DNA of 64,000 bases from Centroberyx gerrardi (GCF_048128805.1 NC_136006.1:4494679-4558678); one strand, 5' to 3'; counted from the first letter of the stretch, positions 10,802-23,438 are shown. The notes: a model not told the origin generated them from the letters alone. Numbers and translations are program-made.

Positions 10802-13461
10802 GGGCGAGCGGAGTCTGACTTTGCTCTGTGCTGCCAGTCCTGACCTCCCCTCTTGGTCACAAGGTAATTTTCCATCACGGCTCCCAGCGCCGGAGCTTAT
10901 TGAAGCGGTGTGGAGGGGGAGGCGAGTGGATACCGCTCGTTCCGCTCGCTCCCTCCCTCCCTCCTTGGTCTGTCTCTCTCTATTTCTGCCCCCACCCCTC
11001 CTCTCTTTTCTCTTTCTCCCAGCTCATCAACTATTCAGTATCTCTGTCTCATCCCCACATGAATCAAGCTGTGTCAAAGGGGTAGGGGCCGGCTCACATT
11101 AATACTGAACACAATGGGGGCGGGTGTGTGAGGGGGGTTGAATATCACAATTATTGTCATCTGAACTAGACATCTGGCAGGGTGTACCGGGACAAGTTCA
11201 GTCTGGGCCATCTATACCGGGGATGTAATTAAACACTGTACTGTGTTACCTGATACTGTACATATGCTCCGAGCGCTGAGCCGCCTCCTCGGCTGTTCCT
11301 ACATTTCACAACAAAAACGAAATGAAAAAGGGGGCTGAGATGTTTCATTTTGGTATATTACAAAATGAAGGATTGGGATTTGTTCAATTGGCTCTTTTCT
11401 TTTTTCTTAGAAGGCTGGTATGATGAAAAATAGAAATGAGACTACAGGATGTAGCAGCGAGGTGGGATTAACTGAGGGGTCATGTCAGTAGGCAAGGTGA
11501 GCTGCTGCCAGCTCAGTGCCTGGTGGCACATTAAATGAGGGAAATTATGTGAGAGGATCTTTTTTTGGCCATTTTTGCTTTTGTTAGATACAGTGGGTCA
11601 CAGTAGAAAGGGACAGGAAAGACTGGAGGAGAGAGAGGGGGATGAGGGATTTGGAGGACAAAGCGGTTACATGCTTCACCCACTGAGCCACCAGGATGCT
11701 CCATCATGTACATTTCTAAAGATGCAAGAAGACACATTTGTTTACACTTACAGTACGCTGGTTATGGATGAACTACTGAGTTGATTAGGCTTCTAGATGT
11801 GGATGAGAAGATCCTGACAACTGTGGGGTTTCTCTGAAAGCAATTGATTAAATTGAAACTGATAAGAATTAGAGAGGACACGGCGTCCAATGGCCACAGC
11901 AGCTGGTGAATTCCAAAATTCATCATCCACTTTTAGTGCTTTGCCAGCCAAATTGACTTTTGGAATGGAAATGATCCTTCCTACCTGCCAAAGTGGCTGC
12001 TAGAGGACAAACTTACCAGCCACAGACAAAATTTTCCAGCATTTGGCTGGTGGATGGTGATAGTTTTCCATACTGCATCTGTCTTGTCCTGTCTCATGAA
12101 GCAGAAAGGGATTAGAAATATCTAAGAAAAGAGAGGAGGGCAGGATGTGACAGTTAGTAGAGGAGACACAGACAAGTCAACGTTTATCCTTACAGCTTTC
12201 TGGTGAAAAATATTTGCATACTAGCAGGTTTAACTAACTAGCACGACATGCGCTGCATCTCCAGCTTTGGTGCGAAATATGGAAATCCATCAAACTGCTT
12301 CCTCTATGTTCTCCTCTCACCCCTGAATCACCCTGATATATCTTCCTACTATACTTGAATATGCGCATGCTCAATATTTTGCTCCATCTGCTGACACTAT
12401 ATTTGTACACTCATCATCAACACCACAAACCCAACTCTGATTATATAGCTGTTTGTTTGTAATGTTGGTGATCTCGGAACTGAAGCGTTTTCTAGTGTCC
12501 ACTAAAAGCCTAAAAACATGAAATGAATAGCTGCTTTTTTTCTTAATTCTCTTTTGGCAAGTCAACTGTATTGCTGTATCTTTTCATGAACTGTGATGAT
12601 CATATGACTCGTCCAAGAGCAGTAACAAATTATATATTGTGTTGTGTCATTTTACTTGACTAAGCTTATGATAAAGTCAGAAATAAGGGTTTAGTGATGA
12701 CAAGTCATTCAGGGAAATATATTTTCCCAATCACACATTGTGTCACAAAGACACAAGAGAAGGAGAAAGGGGAAAATGGGGTGTATAGTATATGAAAATT
12801 TGAGTTTCAGTTTATTTAATTTTATTTTTTTGTTATGTGTACTGCATTTTTTTCATTTAAGCCAAAAGCAAATTACACAAACCTTTTAATCTCTATAAAC
12901 ATATGTACATTTTATCAACAGCAGAAAAATGCTGACAAAATTAGGCTTTCCACTAACCTGTTATAATTTCTGAATCTGTGTGATTCCAGGGATGACTAAT
13001 GAATGTTTTCTAACCTCTATTTACCCCGGGAACATCGGCTAAGCATGCATGCTCTTCTTCAGCCCAGCACAGCCAGTCTGCCACAGTGTTGTTGGCTGCT
13101 GCAGCTGCACTGGAGCAACATGGGGCTCTATTGTCTTGCTCTTTATTGTACAGAGGTTCCTGTGAGGAATCCTCCTGACAAGATCTTGTACTGTATTCTT
13201 TCTTATTGTTGTTTTTTTGATTGATGTGGTTGTGGACCGCTCGGTTTACCGTAGCTGCAAACCTAATTTCCCTTAGTGGGACAAAGTTTGAATTGGGGAA
13301 TTGGAATTGTGTTGAGTACCCTGGACCGTCCGGGCCCAGATTATCTCGGCCCTACCGTTCACAAGCCCGCCTCTTAAACCTCTAGGCTTCTGCTGCCCCT
13401 TGACCTGGCATCATTATAACCCTGCAGCTCACCATCTCACACATCGAAGACACATAGGAGG
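10801..13461. other. Intergenic: 5' flank of hcnl1
   Basis: No gene is recognised. The first 300 bp are pyrimidine-rich on + and probably include the hcnl1 promoter, though I see no convincing TATA box. A tRNA-derived SINE lies at 11572-11703. Otherwise the stretch is AT-rich, undistinguished sequence up to the 12-bp satellite. Confidence 0.4.
11572..11703 (-). mobile_element. tRNA-derived SINE, copy 1
   Basis: On the minus strand it begins GGAGCATCCTGGTGGCTCAG. It contains an A-box-like TGGCTCAGTGG and then a CATCCCCCTCTCTCTCC block. The same head and block recur at 45425-45560, where a B-box-like GGTTTTGAATC is also visible. Confidence 0.55.
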
Positions 13462-14950
13462 GAGCTAGACAGAGAGCTAGACAGAAAGCTAGACAGAGCT
13501 AGACAGAGAGCTAGACAGAGCTAGACAGAGAGCTAGACAGAGAGCTAGACAGAGCTAGACAGAGAGCTAGACAGAGAGCTAGACAGAGCTAGACAGAGAG
13601 CTAGACAGAGAGCTAGACAGACAGCTAGACAGAGAGCTAGACAGAGAGCTAGACAGACAGCTAGACAGAGAGCTAGACAGACAGCTAGACAGAGAGCTAG
13701 ACAGAGAGCTAGACAGACAGCTAGACAGAGAGCTAGACAGAGAGCTAGACAGACAGCTAGACAGACAGCTAGACAGACAGCTAGACAGAGAGCTAGACAG
13801 AGCTAGACAGACAGCTAGACAGACAGCTAGACAGACAGCTAGACAGACAGCTAGACAGAGAGCTAGACAGACAGCTAGAGAGAGAGCTAGACAGACAGCT
13901 AGACAGACAGCTAGACAGACAGCTAGACAGAGAGCTAGACAGACAGCTAGACAGACAGCTAGACAGACAGCTAGACAGACAGCTAGACAGAGAGCTAGAC
14001 AGACAGCTAGACAGAGAGCTAGACAGACAGCTAGACAGAGAGCTAGACAGACAGCTAGACAGAGAGCTAGACAGAGAGCTAGACAGAGAGCTAGACAGAG
14101 AGCTAGACAGAGAGCTAGACAGAGAGCTAGACAGACAGCTAGACAGAGAGCTAGACAGAGAGCTAGACAGACAGCTAGACAGAGCTAGACAGAGAGCTAG
14201 ACAGAGCTAGACAGACAGCTAGACAGAGAGCTAGACAGAGAGCTAGACAGAGCTAGACAGACAGCTAGACAGAGAGCTAGACAGAGAGCTAGACAGACAG
14301 CTAGACAGAGAGCTAGACAGACAGCTAGACAGAGCTAGACAGACAGCTAGACAGAGAGCTAGACAGACAGCTAGACAGAGAGCTAGACAGAGAGCTAGAC
14401 AGAGAGCTAGACAGAGAGCTAGACAGAGAGCTAGACAGACAGCTAGACAGACAGCTAGACAGAGAGCTAGACAGACAGCTAGACAGACAGCTAGACAGAC
14501 AGCTAGACAGAGAGCTAGACAGAGCTAGACAGAGAGCTAGACAGCTAGACAGAGAGCTAGACAGACAGCTAGACAGAGAGCTAGACAGACAGCTAGACAG
14601 AGAGCTAGACAGACAGCTAGACAGAGAGCTAGACAGAGAGCTAGACAGAGAGCTAGACAGACAGCTAGACAGAGAGCTAGACAGAGAGCTAGACAGAGAG
14701 CTAGACAGAGAGCTAGACAGACAGCTAGACAGAGAGCTAGACAGACAGCTAGACAGACAGCTAGACAGAGAGCTAGACAGACAGCTAGACAGACAGCTAG
14801 ACAGAGAGCTAGACAGAGAGCTAGACAGACAGCTAGACAGAGAGCTAGACAGACAGCTAGACAGACAGCTAGACAGAGAGCTAGACAGACAGCTAGACAG
14901 AGAGCTAGACAGACAGCTAGACAGAGAGCTAGACAGCTAGACAGACAGCT
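13462..14950. repeat. 12-bp CTAG satellite, about 1.49 kb
   Basis: A tandem array of roughly 120 units. Two 12-bp variants, CTAGACAGAGAG and CTAGACAGACAG, are interspersed with 10-bp CTAGACAGAG units. There are no spacers. The last units run straight into the final exon of the HCNL pseudogene, and one of them supplies its TAG stop. Confidence 0.97.
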
Positions 14951-16285
14951 TACGCTGCAGCTCTTCTAGACGCCTCTGGGCAGTCGTCTCTACCTCCTTC
15001 CTCACATGCGGGAAGCTCTGCATGACCTGGTGGAAGCTGTCTGCAGGCAGGGAGAAGACCTGGCAGCCGGTCAGGGCTGGTACTGTGGCTGTACGCTCCC
15101 CCCCTTCAGGAGGCAGATCTCTACAGGGGACAACAGGAGAAAGGAAGAAAGACTTTCAATGCATCTTGTGTATCTGGCATTAGTTGTTTTTAAGGGCCGG
15201 GTTGTATGGATTCTAATCCTGTAGAAAGCACAGCAAAGACTGCAGCAAGGATTGTGTTTCAAATGCAGGTGGATATCTATCATAGAGAGCAAAAAAATAA
15301 CATGCTTACTTGCTCATTTATCTAGCACACAGCTGGCCCTGAAACTAAAATAAATGACTCAGCATTACCGCATACGCACTGCTTTGCTGTGCTGACGCAC
15401 AGGAGAGCTTGTACACATGTAAAAACACACACATACCCCAAGTACTGTAGGGCAGGAAACTAACTTTTTTCACATCCCAAACTCCCAAGCCACTATTGTG
15501 ACTATTCTACCTAACAACTAGATTTTTTTTTAGAATAGAATAGGACCTCCAAAGTAGTTTGTAGAGCACAGAAACTCAGCAACATACAAATTTACCAGCA
15601 TTTGCTTGGTGGCTGGTGTTAACACACACATATATATATATATATATTTTGCATTTTAATATATTTATACACACAGTATAAGCACACATACATGCACACA
15701 TTCTGGGATTGTACAGGTATTTGTGTATTAACCAAAGGAAAAGTATTGTAAGTACATAATAATACTGTGATATACTTAGTGAAAATCTCCCTAATACATG
15801 AGATACCTAAATGGGTTTAACAACACAATGGAAGCACAAAATGTACAAACATAATAGCATGTATTTTTGTTGCTACGTTTGCTGTTACGCCCTTGAACGT
15901 ACATTATGTAATACTGACACAGCATTGTTCTGTGCTTGCATTAATTAATAAAGAGGTTAAGACATGGAAAATAAGGGCTGAACGGTTCAGTGATGCAAAT
16001 TTTACATCCCACCTCCAAAGTAGTCTCCGTCACACAGCTCCCTCTGGAAGAACAGAGGGAGCCCGGCGCGTACTGCCAGACGATGATGTCACCCTGCTGA
16101 AAAAGCTCGTACTTCAGCTTGACGAGGACGGCGCTGATGAAGCTGATGTCTTGATTCTGGAACATGGGCACGTTGCTGCAAAAGGCCGTGACAATTTCCC
16201 AGAAAACAGAATCGTAGAAAAAATAAAAGTGGGTTTACATTTGCGTGGTAATCATACCGCGAGGTTGTGTCAACATTTAGAACTG

Positions 16286-16621
16286 GGGATGGGACGATAT
16301 ATCGCAATTCAATACATCGCAATACAAAAATGTGACAATACGTATCATGGGGGAGAAAAATGAATGGTGATATTTGGATGGCTCTGCATCCAAATTATAT
16401 TATTGTCACTTTGTAATGACATTTTTAAATTGTTGTTTATATTCTAGCAGCCAATGCCATCGCTAGAAAGATCTGTGACTCGGAAATACATATAATTCTG
16501 CACAGTCAGACTTTGTTGTCACTGAACCTTTATTTATAACATCTTATCGTGGTTGTATTGAATCCTGAACCCCATATCGGGTAACGAATCGTATCGTGAG
16601 AGAAGCATATCGTCCCATCCC
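16286..16621. mobile_element. hAT-like MITE in the HCNL pseudogene
   Basis: The ends are inverted copies: GGGATGGGACGATAT at the left and ATCGTCCCATCCC at the right. The interior has no coding capacity. It lies in the intron between the C-linker and CNBD exons. Confidence 0.65.
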
Positions 16622-16946
16622 TATTCATAACACTGTTGCACTTTTACCTTTCTCAGAGGCTTGGAGATCATACTGAGTATGCTCTTCTCATCAAACCACT
16701 TTCCCCCATAGCATGTCTGGTAGTATTCTCTGATGCGATGGCGCAGGTCCTTGGGAAGCTTCCTGTACGACATCCAGGCTTCCACCTGATCCACCTGTAG
16801 CCCAAAAGACAAGAACAGGAAGACAGCCTGTCAGGATATCAGACTGGTAAACCACTAAAGCAGCAAATTAACTCTGAGTTGGAGTGATCTCTTGAAACTG
16901 AGAGAGGATGCAGTGATCTCTAGAGCGTGTTGCTCATCGGGTAAAG

Positions 16947-17205
16947 CAGTGGTTTTCAGCCGGAGGTCAGAACCCCCAGGCCTTCGTAAGATGATTCATG
17001 AAATCTGAAAAAGTAAATCTTCAGTATGCAAATTTATTATAAAGGTATTTAATATTTATTATAAAAAAAAAAGTTTCCTTAATTATTCAGGTAAAAAGAG
17101 GGCAAAATAAAAGTCATCATCATCGTTTGGTGGCAAATTCACACCTACAACAAGGGGTTGCAAGTAGGCATCACTTTGGTTTAGGGGGGTTGTGAACTGA
17201 ACTGG
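16947..17205. mobile_element. hAT (Charlie-like) MITE fragment, copy 1
   Basis: It starts CAGTGGTTTTCAGCCGGAGG and ends near GAACTGAACTGGTCT, with the 'ggcatcactttggttt' block also found in the copy at 23589-23937. CAGTGGTTCTCAA-type ends are typical of hAT elements. Confidence 0.55.
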
Positions 17206-18061
17206 TCTACAGCATCACACTGCCAGTAGTAGGGGTTCAGGTCCTACTGGGGACACCCACACAGAAAATGTAAGCTCTCACAGTGCTGTGAGCTGCTTTG
17301 GATAATAGCCTCCACCAAGCAGCATATGTAAGAATATCAGTTCTATTCTAAAATGCTATATATACATTTTGTTCACCAGTCAGTGTCTCAAAAAACATAA
17401 TGGATTAAGTCTGTTAAGTCTGCTATCATTTTGTTAACCAAAGATTTAAGTTACCTACTATCCTTTCAAAATCATTTGTTTTAATGATGCTCTCAATCAT
17501 TTTGTAAGAGCAGGTTTCACTTTACAAATGGTGGATACCTCATTTTAGAGAGCTACTCAAACCCCACTTAATATGAATACTGAACCCAAAATTAGCCCAT
17601 GCACTCTTTACTTCATCCGCCCTCCCACCTTGCTCTTGTAGGCTTTGACCGACACGTCGGCTTCAGCCATCATGGCCTGAAAAGTTGGCTACCAGCAGAG
17701 TGAACACCACGGCTCCAGAGACCACGCTGCTAATGGTGACCCATATCTCAATTTCATCTGAGAGGAAAGTGAAGGGAAAATGCAGATATAAAGTTTAATT
17801 TGAAAAATAATTCAAAATCAGAGGATGCCAAACAGATATAGTTATTGAAATCTAGGGGGGTAGCATTAGTCCTGATGACAGTGTTTGTGAAATAAAGAGT
17901 GAGGGTTTTCTATAATCTGTGTACAGTCAACTGTTTTTCTGTGCCGCCAGTTTCTGGATATAAACCCTGCTACACTCCTGGGTCCATTCCAATAGAAGTT
18001 CCAATAGGAAGAATGGCTCTTATTCTGATTTTTATATCATGATATATGGATAACTATATGA

Positions 18062-18310
18062 AGTAGTTGATGACATGTAGTGTGTATATGCTGTAGTATG
18101 ACATATATGTAGTATGTATATGATGTAGTAAGACATATGTGTAGTATGTATATGATGTAGTATGACATGTATAGTATGTATATGATGTAGTATATGACTT
18201 ACATGTAGTATGTAGGCCTATATGATGTATATGACATATTTGTAGTATGTGTATGATGTAGTATGGTATATAGTGATGTAGTATGTATATATGATACATA
18301 TGATATATAG
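18062..18310. repeat. Degenerate TATGATGTAGTATGACAT minisatellite
   Basis: Irregular tandem TATGATGTAG/TATGACATATGTAG units of about 30 bp. The array occupies the place where the pore exon of the HCNL pseudogene would be expected. Confidence 0.8.
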
Positions 18311-19962
18311 ATATGATATGTTAAGCCCTTTGACACATGCTTATGATAAAAGGCTGCTCTAATTGCAACTTCGATTTTGAGCAATAACATGATGAATTTC
18401 CACTGTAATTACATTTTCTAGCTCAGACGGCAATTTTGCAACTGTGTGGTCATCACAGCTCAACAGAAACCACTGGGGCTGATTATGTCATTGTTGATGG
18501 CTTGCGCTTTACCAGCAGGTTTTCGGTCTGGACCCAGCAGTCTTCTGGGAAGTCCTGCACCATGGGGACAAAGACCTGGAGGCAGCCGTTCCAGGGGCAC
18601 AGGAGGAACATCATCAGCACAAGATGTACGATTCTGTAGAACACATGCAAAACCTCCAGGTCGGCATTTGACACCTGGAAGGAATAAGAATGACGTTACA
18701 TTTGTGTTTAGTGTTACAATAAAACCAAAAGGTAAAACAATGAACAACCATGAATGATAGAGGAATGTACTGTGCAGCAGAATGTGGAGTATCAACGGTA
18801 TGTAGCCTAGTAACAACAGTATATTTTATAATTGTCCTTATGTATATATTCTTGGTTTTCACCTGAGAGCCACGTAATACTGTTGTAAAATCTGACTTGA
18901 ACTGACCTGAGACTGCAAGATCTGTCATTTGCCTTTCACCCCTTTCATGAGTGATAACCCTAAAAAATTAATGTGCCTGCGTAGTCACTTCAAGCTTACC
19001 CTCTGTAAAACACTGAAGAACCTCACAAGCCTGGAGACTCGGAGTAGACGGATCAAACTGATGATACGCACAAACATCAGGATCCGCATGATTTCAATCA
19101 GTAACTATTATAATCAAGCAGCATTATTAAACCCCCTTAATGGTATACATATGTGTATACAGTATCCAGTTTGGTGTTCATAGGTCAAAAATGAAAAAAT
19201 ATTAGTAGAATTTTTTTTTTTCATGAAATCCAATATGACATATATTGTTGGTCCAAGGGGCAAATCTGGAAAGCAAGAATAGCTGGGTATGCACCAAATT
19301 TCACATCAATCGATCTTCTATGTGAGAGATATATCTTTCTATTGTTTTTTTTATTTTGACATGTAATTGTAGTGCCCCCCTTTGGCCAATCAGTATCTTT
19401 CTGTAAATTTTGTATAATTTTCCCATTCTCTGTCAAAATCAGACCAGCGGTGGCTGAAATATTGCACATGATGGACGAACGAACAGATGATGTTGGGCTC
19501 CCCTCGGGCCAACCAGTGCAATTTCGTAAATGCCGGAAGTAAGTGACAAGGTGCGCCACTCCCTCAAGTTTCATAAAAACTGTTGAACTGTTGAAACGGA
19601 GATATTGCAGATGACAGTCACTGAACAATCAAACAAATGGACAAACTGATGGAGACAGATTCAGTCAACACCATAAAAAATTTACCATTTCTTACCGCCA
19701 TGGGCCTAATTAAAACATCTGTGATCTCTCACCCACCTGCCTTTCCTCTAACATCAAAGCTAGGTTTCTACATAGGTGCTCACTCCAAAATAGCACAAGA
19801 GATAGTTACATTAGATCCTGTAGATTAGTACATGTTACAAATGAAATGCAAATGTATGGGTTTATGTCATTAGAAGCACCAATAAACCCATATCAAAATG
19901 AACCACTGCTACAGCAAACATCTCACCTCGCTGTCGTCACTCAGCATGCCCATTCTGAAGTT

Positions 19963-20279
19963 GGGCAGTGGTGGCCTAAAGGTTAGAGAAGCGAGCTTGT
20001 GACCGGAAGATCGTCGGTTCAATCCCCCGGACCGGCAGGATATCTGGGTGGGAAAAGTGAAAAAAAAGCAGCGCTTGCCCCTCCCTCATTACCACCACTG
20101 AGGTGCCCTTGAGCAAGGCCCTTAACCCCAACCGCTCCAGTGGAGCTGCTCAGTGGCAGCAGATCAGACTGTGGTTGTACTGGTCAGCTTCCAGGTGTGA
20201 ATGTGATCTGGGCGTTCCTGAAAAAGAGAGCACTGCTCTCAGTGAAACTCCCCCAGAATAAATAAAGGTGAAAAAAAAA
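19963..20279 (+). mobile_element. tRNA-derived SINE inserted in the S2 exon of the HCNL pseudogene
   Basis: About 317 bp with an A-box-like motif near 19972, a B-box GGTTCAATCCC at 20016-20026 and an A-rich tail at the right end. A 5-bp target-site duplication AAGTT flanks it (19958-19962 and 20280-20284). Without the SINE and one repeat, the flanks read IDIWMNFRMG, the expected end of S2, so the insertion split an otherwise normal exon. Confidence 0.9.
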
Positions 20280-21175
20280 AAGTTCATCCAAATGTCAATG
20301 AGGATCATGACTTCTGAGAAGATGCTGAAGCCCATCATACAGCCAGGTTCATTGAGTTGATCTTGGGTAAAGCCAATTTCCAGAGGAATTTGTATGAGAT
20401 TCTCAAATGTGATGAAGACCATGAATATTAAGTAGTATTGTCTGTGGATGAACACTTTACCACCAATAACAGTCAGCACAAGAAAATAGTTTGATGTCAC
20501 ATTTAGCTGTTGTGAGTTTAGGATAAAGTGGCAATTTGTAATTATCAACTGGTAGCAAGTATAAATTACATTTCAACTGTTGATGGGTGAGTCACACTTC
20601 ACCTGGCTACTTACTCCCATTTTTGCTTTTAATTTTACATCAACTTGCTTTTGATGACTTAAACTCTCAATCCATCAACACCTTGCAATAACGTTACAAT
20701 ACATTTTATCTTATCTCCTATATATCTTACCATATCTTGCTAATGTTATATCTTAAATATTTTTGAAATACTCTATAAAAAGATGGTCCTGTGTGTCTGC
20801 AACATAGGTCATCATCAGTAACTAGGCTAAGTGTTCATGCCAATGATAACTGAACACTCAAAAGAGACGTTAGCTAGCGGTAAGTTAACTAACAGTTAGT
20901 TGCTTTAGCTGCATGGCGGTTTTATGTTATCTAGTTACTGCTTTAGCTACCTCGGTTGCTAGCAAAAGAAAACCGGTAAACTGCCGTTACCGTTACCTTA
21001 ATTCGCTCAGGGGATGAATCACCCAGACTCCCGTCCCGTTCAGCTGCCTCTCTGCCGGATACAACGACTCCTCGTTAACGTTATCAGAACTAGGGCCTTC
21101 CTCCCTACACCCGTTACTACCTGTTGGAGCTCTAATCCTTTTCCATGTTAACTGCTGTTGGTGGATAGCCCTCTA

Positions 21176-22260
21176 GCTAGTCCGTTTTCCAACCTACCTA
21201 CAGTTAGCTGATTTTCTAATTAGCTAGCTTGCTCTTTGATAAAAATTAAACTGAAACCGCCAGTCTACCTAGCAACCAGAAGTTCCAAACTGTTTTCTCT
21301 CTGTTCCAGCCATGATGGGTAGCAGCTAGCTTTTGATCAAAAGCGTTATTATTGAGGAAAAAAATAATTATAATTCATTAAATGTCATCATTTATACTTA
21401 CATATAAGTTACTACTTATCACTATTGAACCCCCTTGTTTTTGAATGTCCTTACACATCTGTATTTTGGCATGAGTTGGTAATGTTTTAGAATGAGAAAC
21501 CTAATGTAAATATGTGTCTTTGTATGTCTGAAGGTGATTTTATGAGATTAAATGTTCATTATTAGCCTATTTTTGTTCTTTGGAAAATACTACATTCACC
21601 AAATGAAATGTGTGATGTAAAGCCCAACTTTAAAGTTTTGATGGTGTGAAATTTGTTATTCATAAGAAAGCTAAGTGGAGATTATCTTTGGTGACACATT
21701 TTGAATTTATTATAGAGTAATAGACCTTTGTACATTGTGTCGTATTTTGTTTGTATGACTGAAATATTGATAGAGCCTATTTTCTAATGTAACTGATTTA
21801 AATCGATTAAAAAAACCCCCACCAATGATTGAGAAAAATAAGTGCATCACAAGTATTTAACTGTAAGAAGTACAAAAACTTTAATTGAGTTTCTTATATG
21901 ATTTTAACAAGCTTACATTCTTACATACTCACTGCATATGAGTGGCCAAAATATCAGTAAGGCTTGATACCTGCAAGTTGGCTATATAATGCACATAGGA
22001 AATAAAAAAAAATATAACGTATTTCAAATGAATGTCATCTATATGTACAGGTCAATTTTTTGTCCAATGCTTGTTCATTTTGAAACATATGGTGTATATT
22101 TATAATGTAAACCCTATGCTCTCTTTCTTATTCGTCTACCTTATTTGTTCCCTACGTTATTCATTGTTTCATGACCTTGAAATGAAAAGACGAAATTATT
22201 ATATAAAAAAAGACTACATTTCCCAGAAATCTCCGTGTACTTTTCTGATCACGTGAGCAT
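21176..22260. other. Intergenic between the HCNL pseudogene and cox17
   Basis: AT-rich sequence with several short stretches rich in 'gctagct/agttagct' and no recognisable exon. It should contain the former promoter of the HCNL copy and the upstream region of cox17. Confidence 0.35.
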
Positions 22261-22348
22261 AATATAAGGAAGCGTCCATGTGAGTCACTTCTCCCCGTGT
22301 TGATCTTGAAGCCGCAGCAGCAGCTAACGTTAGCCGGCCTCCATACAA
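22261..22348 (+). promoter_or_regulatory. cox17: Probable cox17 core promoter and 5' UTR exon
   Basis: An AATATAAGG TATA-like motif (22261-22269) is followed by a short GC-richer leader ending at a CAA|GTAAGT donor (22348/22349). The matching acceptor ATATTCAG| lies at 23083, 14 bp before the cox17 ATG. The exact start site is inferred. Confidence 0.45.
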
Positions 22349-23097
22349 GTAAGTTACATAATGTGAGCTGCTCCGCTTCCTAGCTGCTGGTTTTCTCTCT
22401 TTTGTTTCATCGGTTTGTTTATGTGGCATTATAGCACGGGTTTAACCAGCTTTACAGAGAAGCTGCAGGGGCTAATGTGAGCAAGGTTAGCTAACTTAGC
22501 TACGGTAGTTAGCAAGGACGTTGTGTAACAGCGTTAGCTAGCTCCAGCAGAGTGAAACACATGGTGGGTAGATTTTGTTAAAGCCTTAAACATTTCGTTA
22601 CTTTAACATGCTGAATATAAGGGGTGGGAAGTAAGAAAAATAATAAATTAAACACTAAAGTGATTAAATGGCTATTAGATTAAATGGTGGATTGAATAAA
22701 ATATAAATCATATAAATGTTGCATCAAACAGGCTTAAGATTAAATTTAAATATTGAAGTGTTTCAACACTACCAAATTAAATGATTACATAGTGATGGAA
22801 TTATAAATTAAATTCTTTACAAATCATCTTATTGCATTCTGTCGCCATGGCATTTATTTATTCACAAGCAATTTAAATAATTCAATTTACTGCTTTTCCA
22901 ATCGCCACCGCTTCTTTTAATTGATTGCTGCTTTAGCTGCCATAGTTGAAGACTCATTAGTTAAGAGTAAACTGTCTTGTTCAGTGTGTGATCTGTAGTG
23001 TTGCATGGTGACAGCCCCTCTCATCCGACCAGTGCTGCTGCTCATGACCTCTTCTCTTCTTCTGTGTTTCTCCTCATATTCAGCTTCAAGCCTGAAC

Positions 23098-23438
23098 ATG
23101 TCCACCATATCTGCTGCCAGCGTGGAGCCGGCTGCTGCCATCGAGGGCTGCGAGCAGAAGAAGCCGCTGAAGCCCTGCTGCGCCTGTCCCGACACCAAGA
23201 AAGTCAGGGACGCCTGGTAAGGACCGGGCTGGGGCAACAGACACTCTCCTCCTGACAGACTGATGAATGGCTGAAGGGCAGTAGGTGTGCCATGTGTCGA
23301 CACTGAGCTTCAATGTTTAATGATGCACCATGTTTTTGTTTTTTCCCCCCCAGCATCATTGAAAAGGGAGAAGAAAATTGCACAGACTTAATTGAGGCTC
23401 ATAAAGATTGTATGAGGGCGCTTGGATTCAAGATTTAA
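23098..23438 (+). CDS. cox17: Cytochrome c oxidase copper chaperone COX17
   Basis: Two coding exons, 23098-23216 and 23354-23438, join within a Cys codon (TG|C) to give 67 residues. COX17 works in the mitochondrial intermembrane space, where it hands Cu(I) to SCO1 and COX11 for cytochrome c oxidase assembly. The protein is nearly identical to vertebrate COX17 from [11 protein letters not shown] to the end (RALGFKI). It has the copper-binding Cys27-Cys28 pair. The twin CX9C pairs (Cys30/Cys40 and Cys49/Cys59) form the coiled-coil-helix-coiled-coil-helix fold oxidised by the MIA40 pathway. The N-terminal 20 residues are variable, as in other species. The ATG follows a 5' UTR splice acceptor by 14 bp. 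popdc2 lies downstream on the same strand, the mammalian neighbour order. Recognition is very secure. Confidence 0.97.

Larger units (their letters stand above)
14937..21175 (-). pseudogene. Second HCN-like (HCNL) channel copy, decayed
   Basis: Recognisable exons (minus): about 21170-20997 (GVWVIHPLSELR), 20441-19927 (S1-S2, split by a SINE), about 19095-19000 (S4), 18674-18513 (S5, 162 bp as in hcnl1), 17757-17629 (S6), 16794-16648 (C-linker, 147 bp as in hcnl1), 16198-16013 (CNBD) and 15120-14937 (CNBD end). Splice positions match hcnl1, so this is a tandem duplicate. Lesions seen: no in-frame ATG in exon 1; a SINE in exon 2; S3 and pore exons not found; exon 7 is 129 bp against 128 and shifts frame before AMMAEADV; the CNBD exon lacks about 52 bp and its acceptor AG reads GG; a frameshift lies in a G7 run at about 15090. 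S4 still reads RILMFVRIISLIR, with the HCNL methionine. Unlike hcnl1, the end of the CNBD keeps Arg-Thr (RTATV), the cAMP-binding pair. It is broken in too many places to be sequencing error alone. Confidence 0.88.

Noticed and set aside
13462-14950. CRISPR array
   Set aside because: There are no unique spacers between units; it is a simple head-to-tail 12-bp satellite in a vertebrate genome.
19963-20079. tRNA gene
   Set aside because: A and B boxes are present but no cloverleaf can be drawn. The long non-tRNA body, A-rich tail and target duplication show a SINE.
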